DNA of 6,677 nt. Origin: an uncultured Candidatus Melainabacteria bacterium. GTDB taxonomy: Bacteria > Cyanobacteriota > Vampirovibrionia > Gastranaerophilales > Gastranaerophilaceae. A program made the position numbers and the translations under genes. Under the pieces are notes generated by a model that was not told where the DNA came from, did no database searches, and saw nothing but the letters and a program-made list of their open reading frames with translations. Within the stretch, counting starts at the first letter, position 1. Each line of letters begins with the position of its first letter. Of the stretch, positions 1-4,991 are shown in pieces. Location: NCBI GenBank assembly GCA_934747335.1, contig CAKVGS010000057.1, forward strand, positions 1-6,677. The letters run 5' to 3'.

Positions 1-106
1 AATTTAAGCAAAGCTTTTTTGATTGTTCCGTTTTTGCAAATTTTGATAATTCAGCTAATATTTTGTCGTATTCAAGTGATTTTTGTGATTTTTGGATAAT
101 ACTCAT
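1..106 (-). CDS. mutS2: Endonuclease MutS2, N-terminal fragment (cut by window edge)
   Basis: Reading the minus strand from ATG at 106 gives 35 codons before the window ends, starting MSIIQKSQKSLEYDKILAEL and continuing with SKFAKTEQSKKLCLN. The pattern LEYDKIL..L..FA.TE..K.L.L is the typical start of MutS2, which usually opens about ten residues before 'LEyDKI'. MutS2 is a MutS-like ATPase with a C-terminal Smr nuclease domain; it is linked to suppression of recombination and, in Bacillus, to splitting collided ribosomes. Those domains are outside the window, so the call rests on this short N-terminal signature alone. No Shine-Dalgarno sequence precedes the ATG, and a good promoter lies directly upstream, so the transcript may be leaderless. 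A different LEYDKI-type protein cannot be fully excluded. Confidence 0.72.
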   Translation of the reverse strand, partial: MSIIQKSQKSLEYDKILAELSKFAKTEQSKKLCLN

Positions 107-115
107 TATAGAAAA

Positions 116-143
116 ATTATAAATTATAAAAATTTTTCTGCAA
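116..143 (-). promoter_or_regulatory. Probable sigma-70 promoter of mutS2
   Basis: On the minus strand TTGCAG (143-138) is followed after 16 nt by a perfect TATAAT (121-116). Transcription would start near 109, only a few bases before the ATG at 106. A second TATAAT (128-123) overlaps the spacer, but its distance to TTGCAG is too short. Confidence 0.5.
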
Positions 144-182
144 GTTTTCTTAAACTATTTTCTATTTCATTTACGGGTTTTC

Positions 183-269
183 ACCTCCCTTGTTAGGGAG
201 GTCGCAGTAGTATGAATGTGAGTGAGCTACAACTGCGGGTGGGTGTTAATTCTTTAGTTAATAACACCC
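183..269. repeat. Row of three GC-rich hairpins
   Basis: Three palindromes follow each other closely. ACCTCCCT/AGGGAGGT (183-190 with 195-202) has loop TTGT. CGCAGT/ACTGCG is at 203-208 with 232-237. GGGTGTTA/TAACACCC is at 241-248 with 262-269. No T-run follows on either strand, so these are not ordinary intrinsic terminators. The stretch looks like a dispersed palindromic intergenic repeat. A 63-aa frame on the plus strand through it has no coding features. Confidence 0.6.
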
Positions 270-452
270 TCTCCCGCCTTCGGCACCCTCCCCCGAGGGA
301 GGGAACTAAAGTCGTTCAATTAGTACAATTTTATATGCATTTGATTGGCGCAGTGAACTCCCTCCCTCGGGCACTCCTGTCCGTGATAATTTTCATCAAA
401 TGAACGACAATCGCGCCGCGAACGTGCGTGCGCACATGGAATGTGACTTTGA

Positions 453-502
453 GGCAAGCTTTTATAGAGAAAATAAAATTTTGTATTTTATTTATGCTTG
501 CC
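453..502. repeat. Long hairpin unique to the left arm of the element
   Basis: GGCAAGC (453-459) pairs with GCTTGCC (496-502), and inside it AAATAAAAT (471-479) pairs with ATTTTATTT (485-493) around a 5-nt loop. This lies in the part of the left arm (about 422-526) that has no counterpart in the right arm. Confidence 0.55.
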
Positions 503-526
503 GACAAAATATTTACGTGCATAGCA

Positions 527-675
527 CCGATAGTGAGCGAAAGAGTGCAAGCCCTGCTTGCTATTTAGCCATTTTATTAAACGCTCGTAAGAGCGTAGGA
601 AACAATGGCGTGTTTTCTCTTTCTTTTGGTCCTTTTCTTTCTCTTTTTATCGCAAAAAAAGAGAAAGAAAAGGAC
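527..675 (+). repeat. Structured arm 1: three successive hairpins
   Basis: Read on the plus strand: TAGTGAGCG, then hairpin B GCAAGC/GCTTGC (547-552, 556-561). Next come GCTA and CCATT, then hairpin A ACGCTC/GAGCGT (581-586, 591-596) with loop GTAA. After AAACAATG and a pyrimidine tract comes a perfect 20-bp hairpin (629-648 with 656-675) whose 7-nt loop is ATCGCAA. Arm 2 repeats the same order in reverse orientation. The structure could act as single-stranded DNA or as RNA; its role is unknown. Confidence 0.7.
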
Positions 676-710
676 ATTTTAGAAAAAACTTTTTATTTCA
701 AAATAGTTCT

Positions 711-848
711 CTTACTTTTTCTTCTTTTTTGCGATAAAAGAAGAAAAAGTAAGCAAAAAGAAGAAAAAACGCACTGTTTTCTACAACCTTACGGTTGTGG
801 TCTGAATGGATGTAGCGGGTGAACCCGCACTTTCACGCTCGCTAAAAA
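711..848 (-). repeat. Structured arm 2: inverted, diverged copy of arm 1
   Basis: Read on the minus strand: TAGCGAGCG, hairpin B GCGGG/CCCGC (828-815), GCTA, CCATT, and hairpin A ACAACC/GGTTGT (798-783) with loop GTAA. After AAACAGTG comes a perfect 18-bp hairpin (753-736 with 728-711) with loop ATCGCAA. Stem sequences differ from arm 1 but remain fully paired, while spacers and loops are kept. This is the pattern expected when structure is selected. Confidence 0.7.
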
Positions 849-1016
849 ACGCTCGCGGCGCGATTGTCGTTCATTTTAAGTTTTGACTCAATGTTTGCAA
901 CATAACTATATTGATTTTATTCTGTTTTAGAAATTTTTTTTAAAATTATTTCGGACACTAGTGCTCCCTCGGGGGAGGGTGCCGAAGGCGGGAGAGGGTG
1001 TTATTTACAAAAGCAA

Positions 1017-1044
1017 CAAAAAATGGTGCAAATTCTTGCACCAT
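1017..1044 (-). terminator. Intrinsic terminator of the 89/111-aa operon
   Basis: On the minus strand ATGGTGCAA (1044-1036) pairs perfectly with TTGCACCAT (1031-1023) across a 4-nt loop. Six T residues (1023-1018) follow. It begins 8 nt after the stop codon of the 111-aa gene, the classic position for rho-independent termination. Confidence 0.88.
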
Positions 1045-1052
1045 CAACTTAT

Positions 1053-1388
1053 CTATCTGCCAAAGTTATAAGTGAATGAACTTTGAATTGCTGAATCAAC
1101 AGCACCTTGAGCGGATTGTAATTCTGTATCGACCATTTTTAATCTTGTTTGATACTCTTGCATTTGTAAATCTAATTTTTTCTCTAAAACAGTAAGCTTG
1201 TCTCGTCTGGCCTCTAACTGTTTAACAGCGGGGTTATCCGGGTCTAAGTCATTACCCAGAGCCATAATTTCATCGGAAGAAGCAACCAATTCCATTTTGG
1301 CAGATGCAATCCACTGCACTTTTGTTTCCAGCGATATTTTATATGCTGTTAAGTACATCATCCTGAAACTTGAGGCTATTAATCCCAT
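1053..1388 (-). CDS. 111-aa coiled-coil protein of the MG..AS..R family
   Basis: Function unknown. The start at 1388 has AAGGAA 8 nt upstream. Residues 1-45 form an amphipathic helical module (MGLIASSFRMMYLTAYK...). Residues about 46-57 are a Pro/Asp-containing turn (NDLDPDNPAVKQ). Residues 58-105 are a charged heptad-like coiled coil, and the protein ends SSFTYNFGR. Residues 1-36 align without gaps to residues 1-36 of the 586-aa protein (13 identical: M, G, A, S, R, L, A, K, E, Q, I, A, L). Residues 70-105 align without gaps to 546-581 of that protein (L.L, T, TE, V, SF kept). There is no signal peptide and no cysteine. It is the second gene of an operon, 12 nt after the 89-aa gene, and is followed by a strong terminator. 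Pairing of N- and C-terminal helices recalls flagellar or secreted filament subunits, but this is only an analogy. Confidence 0.85.
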   Translation of the reverse strand: MGLIASSFRMMYLTAYKISLETKVQWIASAKMELVASSDEIMALGNDLDPDNPAVKQLEARRDKLTVLEKKLDLQMQEYQTRLKMVDTELQSAQGAVDSAIQSSFTYNFGR

Positions 1389-1396
1389 AACACACG

Positions 1397-1402
1397 TTCC
1401 TT
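1397..1402 (-). promoter_or_regulatory. Ribosome-binding site overlapping a stop codon
   Basis: AAGGAA on the minus strand shares bases with the TAA stop (1403-1401) of the 89-aa gene, giving TAAGGAA, and lies 8 nt before the 111-aa ATG. This arrangement favours translational coupling. Confidence 0.7.
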
Positions 1403-1670
1403 ATCTTGTTTCGTTTAAGTTCTTGCCTTTCAGGAATGTGTGTTCATTACTTTCTGCAATCAAGCTTTCCATTTTGTGTAACTGATGCTTGTGGTAATTA
1501 ACCCTATACTTTGCCATTTTAAGTTTTTGTCTAATGGTAAGCATATCCTTAAGGCTTGATATTAAACTGATGACTAATGCCTTTAATGGATTTTTCCGTT
1601 TGAAAAACGAACGGGCAAAATTCACAAAGTTCATTAACCGTTTCATATTATCTTGTAGTTCTTCACGCAT
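1401..1670 (-). CDS. 89-aa basic helical protein, function unknown
   Basis: I do not recognise this family. The protein starts MREELQDNMKRLMNFVNF and is rich in Lys, Arg and His. A mildly hydrophobic amphipathic stretch (about 29-45, LKALVISLISSLKDML) is followed by a basic helix (RQKLKMAKYRVNYHKHQLHKM). There is no signal peptide or clear membrane span. I chose ATG at 1670 over the in-frame ATG at 1676 because AGGAGA (1684-1679) is 8 nt from the former and only 2 nt from the latter. The TAA stop overlaps the ribosome-binding site of the 111-aa gene, so the two are probably translationally coupled and may act together, for example as a small coiled-coil pair. Confidence 0.78.
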   Translation of the reverse strand: MREELQDNMKRLMNFVNFARSFFKRKNPLKALVISLISSLKDMLTIRQKLKMAKYRVNYHKHQLHKMESLIAESNEHTFLKGKNLNETR

Positions 1671-1678
1671 AAGCATTT

Positions 1679-1684
1679 TCTCCT
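1679..1684 (-). promoter_or_regulatory. Ribosome-binding site that decides the 89-aa start
   Basis: AGGAGA on the minus strand, 8 nt before ATG 1670 and 2 nt before ATG 1676. The spacing favours the downstream ATG. Confidence 0.7.
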
Positions 1685-1692
1685 ATGCATTC

Positions 1693-1725
1693 TAAGCCTA
1701 CATGTATTATAAAACATGTTAAGCC
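1693..1725 (-). promoter_or_regulatory. Candidate promoter with symmetric motif upstream of the 89/111-aa operon
   Basis: A perfect minus-strand TATAAT (1711-1706) lies about 35 nt before the ATG. No good -35 hexamer is found at 16-18 nt. The -10 is flanked on both sides by the palindrome ACATGT (1700-1705 and 1714-1719) and then by TAAGCC (1693-1698 and 1720-1725). The first pair could act as an operator; this is inference from symmetry only. Confidence 0.4.
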
Positions 1726-1771
1726 AAAAAATTGCCTATTATTAAGGATATTTGTTACATTAGTTAACATA

Positions 1772-2002
1772 TTATTTTGAACCGGTCCTATTTGAAGTAA
1801 TACTGTTGAAAATAAATCGATTTTTGTAATACTCGTTTTTTACTACATTATTATTTAACGGCATTTTTTTCAAAAACTTTAATTCTTTTTGGTTATAATA
1901 GCGTTGTTCGTTACAAAAATTTACAAATGACACTATTGTTTTAATAATAGCGTTATCAAAAAACAAGTCTAAAATTTTTCGTAAAAATGTTCGTGTTTGC
2001 AT
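1772..2002 (-). CDS. Doubtful 76-aa hypothetical protein
   Basis: This is an open frame with no recognised family. It starts MQTRTFLRKILDLFFDNAII and continues with a Lys/Asn/Tyr-rich tail. Residues 6-30 are mildly hydrophobic. The only upstream purine tract is GAAAAGAAAAGAA, with no proper Shine-Dalgarno sequence. It starts directly next to a GGGAATAA array, and there is no terminator after its stop. The AT-rich composition makes a chance frame of this length easy. A short FVNF motif also occurs in the 89-aa protein, too little to argue homology. Confidence 0.3.
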   Translation of the reverse strand: MQTRTFLRKILDLFFDNAIIKTIVSFVNFCNEQRYYNQKELKFLKKMPLNNNVVKNEYYKNRFIFNSITSNRTGSK

Positions 2003-2017
2003 TTCTTTTCTTTTCAG

Positions 2018-2152
2018 GGGAATAAGGGAATGAGGTAATAAGGGAATAAGTGGTATTAAGTTATACTTTATAAAATTACGTTATATTAACGTGTTTATAT
2101 TAAAAATTTTCTAAAATCTCTTATTCCCTTATTACCCTATTACCTTATTCCC
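2018..2152. repeat. Inverted pair of GGGAATAA octamer arrays
   Basis: The left arm 2018-2050 is four 8-nt units plus G (GGGAATAA, GGGAATGA, GGTAATAA, GGGAATAA). The right arm 2120-2152, read on the minus strand, is GGGAATAA, GGTAATAG, GGTAATAA, GGGAATAA, G. The arms match at 30 of 33 positions and are 69 nt apart. The spacer holds a smaller hairpin ACGTTA/TAACGT (2078-2083, 2087-2092). The right arm begins 6 nt after the stop of the 285-aa gene, so its transcript could end in a very long stem-loop. Confidence 0.8.
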
Positions 2153-2158
2153 TTCACA

Positions 2159-3016
2159 TTATAAATCCTGAATATCCTTGCTTGCAGACTCAATATCATC
2201 TTTAAGCATTTTTCTAACAATGTCACCTTGTGTATCTAACATTTTGCAAACAGTTTCAATGTTTGCAACTTTTTGAGAAAGTATTGTATCGGCGTTTGCC
2301 ACAATATTGCTGGAAACAGTCTGATAAGCTGATAAAGCAGCTGATGTTGTTCCCTGCATTAAATTACCCATAACAACCGCAGGCAAACCAAATTCTCCCA
2401 AATAAGGAGCAGCAGCTGTCATAATACCGCCCCAACCTGAAACAAGCCCTGCGAGTGGCATTAGTATATTTGATGCACCAATACCATATCCGTTGGCTGT
2501 TCCAATACCATAAGCAGCCGTACTTGCGATATCTGCAATACTTCCGATACCTGAAGCAAAGCCTGTTGTAGCACCATCTGAAGAACCAAAACCTGTTAAA
2601 AGATTTTGAATTCCTGAAGCTCCACCGGTTGTTGTTCCGCTTTGGCGATAACCGAAGTTTGATGCGTATCCGCTAGGAAAACCTGAATAATTTCCCAAGC
2701 TGTTTACGCCAAATGATGAATAAGTTCCTGTTGTTCCACCGGTACCGCCTGTATATTGTGACCAGTAAGAAGTTCCCGGAATATTCATTGCAGAAGTTCC
2801 GCCTAATGTTGTCATAAAAGCGGATGGCGCAAATAAACTTGCTAATTGATATAAGAAACCACCTGCGGCTTCAAAACCTGTTCCTGAACTTGCTGAGCCT
2901 GATACGGTTAAATCTCTTAATCTGTCATAAGTTTCATATAGCATAACTTTAGCGTCAGCGGATGCTGCGCCAAATCTGTTAGCCATTACTAAATATCCAT
3001 CGTTTTTGTATGACAT
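2159..3016 (-). CDS. 285-aa Gly/Ser/Thr-rich protein, function unknown
   Basis: I do not recognise this family. ATG 3016 is supported by AAAGGAA (3030-3024), 7 nt upstream. Residues 1-38 are a helical head (GYLVMANRFGAASADAKVML, then YETYDRLRDL). Residues about 39-180 are low-complexity and rich in Gly, Ser, Thr, Tyr and Phe (TGGTGGTTGTYSSFG, FASGIGSIADI). Residues about 182-230 are hydrophobic and Gly/Ala-rich (NILMPLAGLVSGWGGIM...LPAVVMGNLM). Residues about 231-285 are an amphipathic helix or coiled coil ending MLKDDIESASKDIQDL. There is no N-terminal signal peptide and a single Cys (257). A hydrophobic centre between amphipathic helices would suit membrane insertion or self-assembly, which is inference. 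It lies 155 nt after the 586-aa gene in the same direction, with an octamer inverted repeat between them. Confidence 0.85.
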   Translation of the reverse strand: MSYKNDGYLVMANRFGAASADAKVMLYETYDRLRDLTVSGSASSGTGFEAAGGFLYQLASLFAPSAFMTTLGGTSAMNIPGTSYWSQYTGGTGGTTGTYSSFGVNSLGNYSGFPSGYASNFGYRQSGTTTGGASGIQNLLTGFGSSDGATTGFASGIGSIADIASTAAYGIGTANGYGIGASNILMPLAGLVSGWGGIMTAAAPYLGEFGLPAVVMGNLMQGTTSAALSAYQTVSSNIVANADTILSQKVANIETVCKMLDTQGDIVRKMLKDDIESASKDIQDL

Positions 3017-3031
3017 AAATTCGTTCCTTTT

Positions 3032-3155
3032 GTTTAGTAGTTTAGAAGTTTTTAAGTTGAGGATGAAGTTTTATTTATGATTTTTTATCTTTAGTTTGTA
3101 ATTGAATTTTCTTTCTTCAAAACTTCTCAACTGCTAAACTTCTAAACTTTAGTAG
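3032..3155. repeat. Inverted AAGTTTAG-type octamer arrays between two genes
   Basis: Read on the minus strand, 3151-3116 is AAGTTTAG, AAGTTTAG, CAGTTGAG, AAGTTTTG, AAG. On the plus strand, 3032-3072 is a diverged counterpart (GTTTAG, TAGTTTAG, AAGTTTTT, AAGTTGAG, GATGAAGTTTT), including one 4-nt length difference. The arms are about 46 nt apart and fill most of the gap between the 586-aa stop and the 285-aa start. The unit length is again 8 nt with a wholly different sequence. Confidence 0.7.
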
Positions 3156-3166
3156 CTACGCTACTA
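3150..3166. repeat. TAGTAGC hairpin just after the 586-aa gene
   Basis: TAGTAGC (3150-3156) pairs with GCTACTA (3160-3166) around a TAC loop, 5 nt beyond the stop codon of the 586-aa gene. No T-run follows on the minus strand, so termination is uncertain. Confidence 0.5.
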
Positions 3167-3171
3167 ATCTA

Positions 3172-4932
3172 CTACCCGCCGAATGTCTTAAATGATTTTT
3201 CGACGTTATCTTTAACAACCTTAGATACAGCATCGATTTCTGTTGAAAGCGCGTTCTGTTCTGTATCAAGTTGTTTAAGTCTTAATTCTAACTGCTGGTC
3301 TTCTTGTTGTATTAAAGAAGTTTTAGCGTTAATATCTTGAATCATTTTATCGTATTGTGCATTTGCATAATAATATTGGTTCATAGCATCTTGATATGCG
3401 GCATCATCAGTAATTGTTTCAGCATTAAGTGTATACTTAAGAGTATCATCACCTATTCTTACAGAAACAAATCTTCCGTTTCCATCTGTTTCCAATAATG
3501 CTTTATCAGTCTTATTAATATTTGTAGAAACATAAGAGGCATTGTAATATGCGAGTTTCTGTTGATTATCAATATGATTTATGCCTTCACCACTGTTTGC
3601 ACTTTCAGCCAAATCATAGTAAGTAGTATAGTATGTTACGCCGTTCATCGTGAAGCTGTAAATACCACCTGAATATGTACTTGCATCAAATGTACCGTCC
3701 ATTGTATTAAAGCATTTTGTTAAATTAGTTTCGATTCCCTGAGCTTGCATATCTTTAATTATTTGCTTGATTTCTGCTATTTGGTCATCAGAAAGTTCAT
3801 TCAAAGATGTTAATTGACAGTTACCGATATAGCTTGGAACACTCATTGCGTCATAAATTGCCTGTACCTCTTCTAATGTGCCTTTTTGCCCGCTTAACGT
3901 ATTACTCAAATTTTTTAACTCAGCCTGCATTCCTTCTATTGACACCCAAGTGTCACTATCACCTTTATTTGCATCATTTATGTGATAAGAAGGCAAAATT
4001 GTGCTTGTTCCACTTCCTGTACCACTAGAGCTAATCAGGGCATCTAAATCTGATTTAAAAGCAATTGTTCCTGTTTTCTCATCATAATATACGTTATTTA
4101 AATCGAAATCTTCCTTTATTGCTCCGTTCTTTTTAAGAAACTCAATATCTTCTTTTATTTGTTTTTGTAAATTAGGATCTAAATTTTTTACCGGAGTATA
4201 AGTTCTTACATCTTTGTCTTTTGGTGTAATACCTGTTGTATCACCCTCATATTCCGAGCCATCAGTATTATAGTATTTACCGTTATTATAATAAACGTCT
4301 TTAAAACTACCATCAGGCATTTCTATTTTTGATAATGGATAACCCTCTTTTGTCGTATCTTGAATTACAACTTTGTAATTATCACCATCTTTTGTGTAAT
4401 CTCTTACGTGAGAATTTATGCTGTTGTCCGCATAAGTCGCCAACTTTCCTGCTGAAGCAACTTTCGTTTGATATGCTGCTAAAGTTTCATCATATTCTTT
4501 TTGAGCTGTTACAATATCTTCTTGAGCTTTCTTAATCGCACTTATTTGCGCTGCATATTGAGCAGAACTTGTAGGAAGAGCACCTGAAAACTGCACTTGC
4601 GGGTCATTTAATTTCTTTTGAGAGCCGGTATAAACATTTGATTTGTAATGATAGTTAATGACATAGTTATAATCTTCTTCCGGCGTTGCAAGTTGTTGCC
4701 AGCTATCCATAGTCATACTGTTTACACCATCAGAAAATGAGTACTGAACCTTAGTATAATCTTGTGTGCTAGGAGGAGTCGGCACATTCAAGCCCAACAT
4801 TTGATTAAACAAATTAGCAGTTTGATTTGACAAATTAAGACGCGCTTGGTTAATTTGTTGTCCTTCGTATTCGCAATTTGATTTTCTTGCAACCAGAGCT
4901 AAATATCTGGCTTGTGATGCTGCCATACCCAT
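3172..4932 (-). CDS. 586-aa coiled-coil protein, expanded member of the MG..AS..R family
   Basis: Function unknown. The ATG at 4932 has AGGAGA (4946-4941) 8 nt upstream. Residues 1-48 form the helical head MGMAASQARYLALVARK...LFNQMLGL, followed by a Pro-rich link (VPTPPSTQDYT). Residues about 125-165 are a coiled coil. Residues about 180-235 are Tyr/Asp/Gly-rich and probably beta (MPDGSFKDVYYNNGKYY). Residues about 332-363 are a second coiled coil, and about 408-502 another Tyr-rich beta-like part. Residues 509-586 are a long coiled coil ending LELRLKQLDTEQNAL...VEKSFKTFGG. There is no signal peptide or membrane span. Head and tail match the 111-aa protein; the ~460 residues between are an addition. 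I recall similar heads in gut Vampirovibrionia, not verified. Terminal helices around a variable middle recall flagellin- or hook-like subunits, but no flagellar or secretion gene is in the window. Confidence 0.88.
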   Translation of the reverse strand: MGMAASQARYLALVARKSNCEYEGQQINQARLNLSNQTANLFNQMLGLNVPTPPSTQDYTKVQYSFSDGVNSMTMDSWQQLATPEEDYNYVINYHYKSNVYTGSQKKLNDPQVQFSGALPTSSAQYAAQISAIKKAQEDIVTAQKEYDETLAAYQTKVASAGKLATYADNSINSHVRDYTKDGDNYKVVIQDTTKEGYPLSKIEMPDGSFKDVYYNNGKYYNTDGSEYEGDTTGITPKDKDVRTYTPVKNLDPNLQKQIKEDIEFLKKNGAIKEDFDLNNVYYDEKTGTIAFKSDLDALISSSGTGSGTSTILPSYHINDANKGDSDTWVSIEGMQAELKNLSNTLSGQKGTLEEVQAIYDAMSVPSYIGNCQLTSLNELSDDQIAEIKQIIKDMQAQGIETNLTKCFNTMDGTFDASTYSGGIYSFTMNGVTYYTTYYDLAESANSGEGINHIDNQQKLAYYNASYVSTNINKTDKALLETDGNGRFVSVRIGDDTLKYTLNAETITDDAAYQDAMNQYYYANAQYDKMIQDINAKTSLIQQEDQQLELRLKQLDTEQNALSTEIDAVSKVVKDNVEKSFKTFGG

Positions 4933-4952
4933 AAGCGGTATCTCCTATTTCT

Positions 4953-4969
4953 CCCTCTTTTTAAGAGGG
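4953..4969 (-). promoter_or_regulatory. Leader hairpin directly before the ribosome-binding site of the 586-aa gene
   Basis: CCCTCTT (4953-4959) pairs perfectly with AAGAGGG (4963-4969) around a 3-nt loop. On the minus strand it ends 6 nt before AGGAGA and lies inside the probable 5' leader. It may protect the mRNA or tune translation; it lacks the T-run of a terminator. Confidence 0.5.
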
Positions 4970-4991
4970 TTTGGGCGTAGTTTTCACCCAC

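Larger units (their letters stand above)
371..964. mobile_element. 594-bp non-autonomous transposable element (MITE-like)
   Basis: The ends are inverted repeats of 23 nt (371-393 and 942-964). Both read GCACT, two variable bases, TGTCCG, two variable bases, ATAATTTT, giving 19 of 23 matches. TCCCTCGG lies directly outside both ends (363-370 and 965-972) as an 8-nt target duplication, extendable to 10 nt because the flanking and end bases match. No transposase frame is present. The 140-aa open frame at 400-822 runs through hairpins and is not gene-like. The interior starts and ends with a perfect 24-nt inverted repeat (398-421 and 853-876; GAACGACAATCGCGCCGCGA core) and contains two structured arms. 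The insertion sits at the tip of a palindrome. Such ends and duplications fit DDE-type insertion sequences; the family cannot be named by eye. It would move only with a transposase supplied elsewhere. Confidence 0.78.
260..1005. repeat. 45-nt inverted repeat, right arm split by an insertion
   Basis: The left arm, 260-304, reads AATAACACCC, then CTCTCCCGCC, TTCGGCACCC, TCCCCCGAGG and GAGGGA. Its exact reverse complement is present in two pieces, 359-370 (12 nt) plus 973-1005 (33 nt). These become contiguous once the element at 371-964 and one copy of its 8-nt duplication are removed. The restored structure is a 45-bp stem with a loop of about 54 nt (305-358), and each arm contains a smaller CCCTCCC/GGGAGGG hairpin. 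Confidence 0.8.

Noticed and set aside
183..202. Intrinsic terminator
   Set aside because: Strong stem but no T-run on either strand.
212..522. 63-aa frames at 212-403 (plus) and 331-522 (minus)
   Set aside because: They cross palindromic repeats and the element boundary, so their sequence is explained by the repeats. No protein-like features or ribosome-binding site.
400..822. 140-aa plus-strand open frame
   Set aside because: It runs through the hairpin arms of the mobile element; the translation is low-complexity Lys/Phe/Leu from purine-pyrimidine stems. No ribosome-binding site precedes it, and the short element copy lacks it altogether.
371..964. Integron attC site or retron RNA
   Set aside because: Several hairpins are present, but there are terminal inverted repeats with a target duplication, no integrase or reverse transcriptase frame, and no attC core sites seen.
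1198..1485. 95-aa plus-strand frame
   Set aside because: Antisense shadow of the 89- and 111-aa genes, which have good ribosome-binding sites and a terminator.
2018..2152. CRISPR array
   Set aside because: Units are 8 nt, contiguous and without spacers; this is a short tandem repeat, and no cas gene is nearby.
3150..3166. Terminator of the 586-aa gene
   Set aside because: The 7-bp stem is followed on the minus strand by AAAGTTTAG and not by a T-run, so it is recorded only as a hairpin.
3807..4535. Plus-strand frames at 3807-4028 and 4329-4535
   Set aside because: Antisense shadows within the 586-aa gene, Leu/Tyr/His-rich with no start signals.
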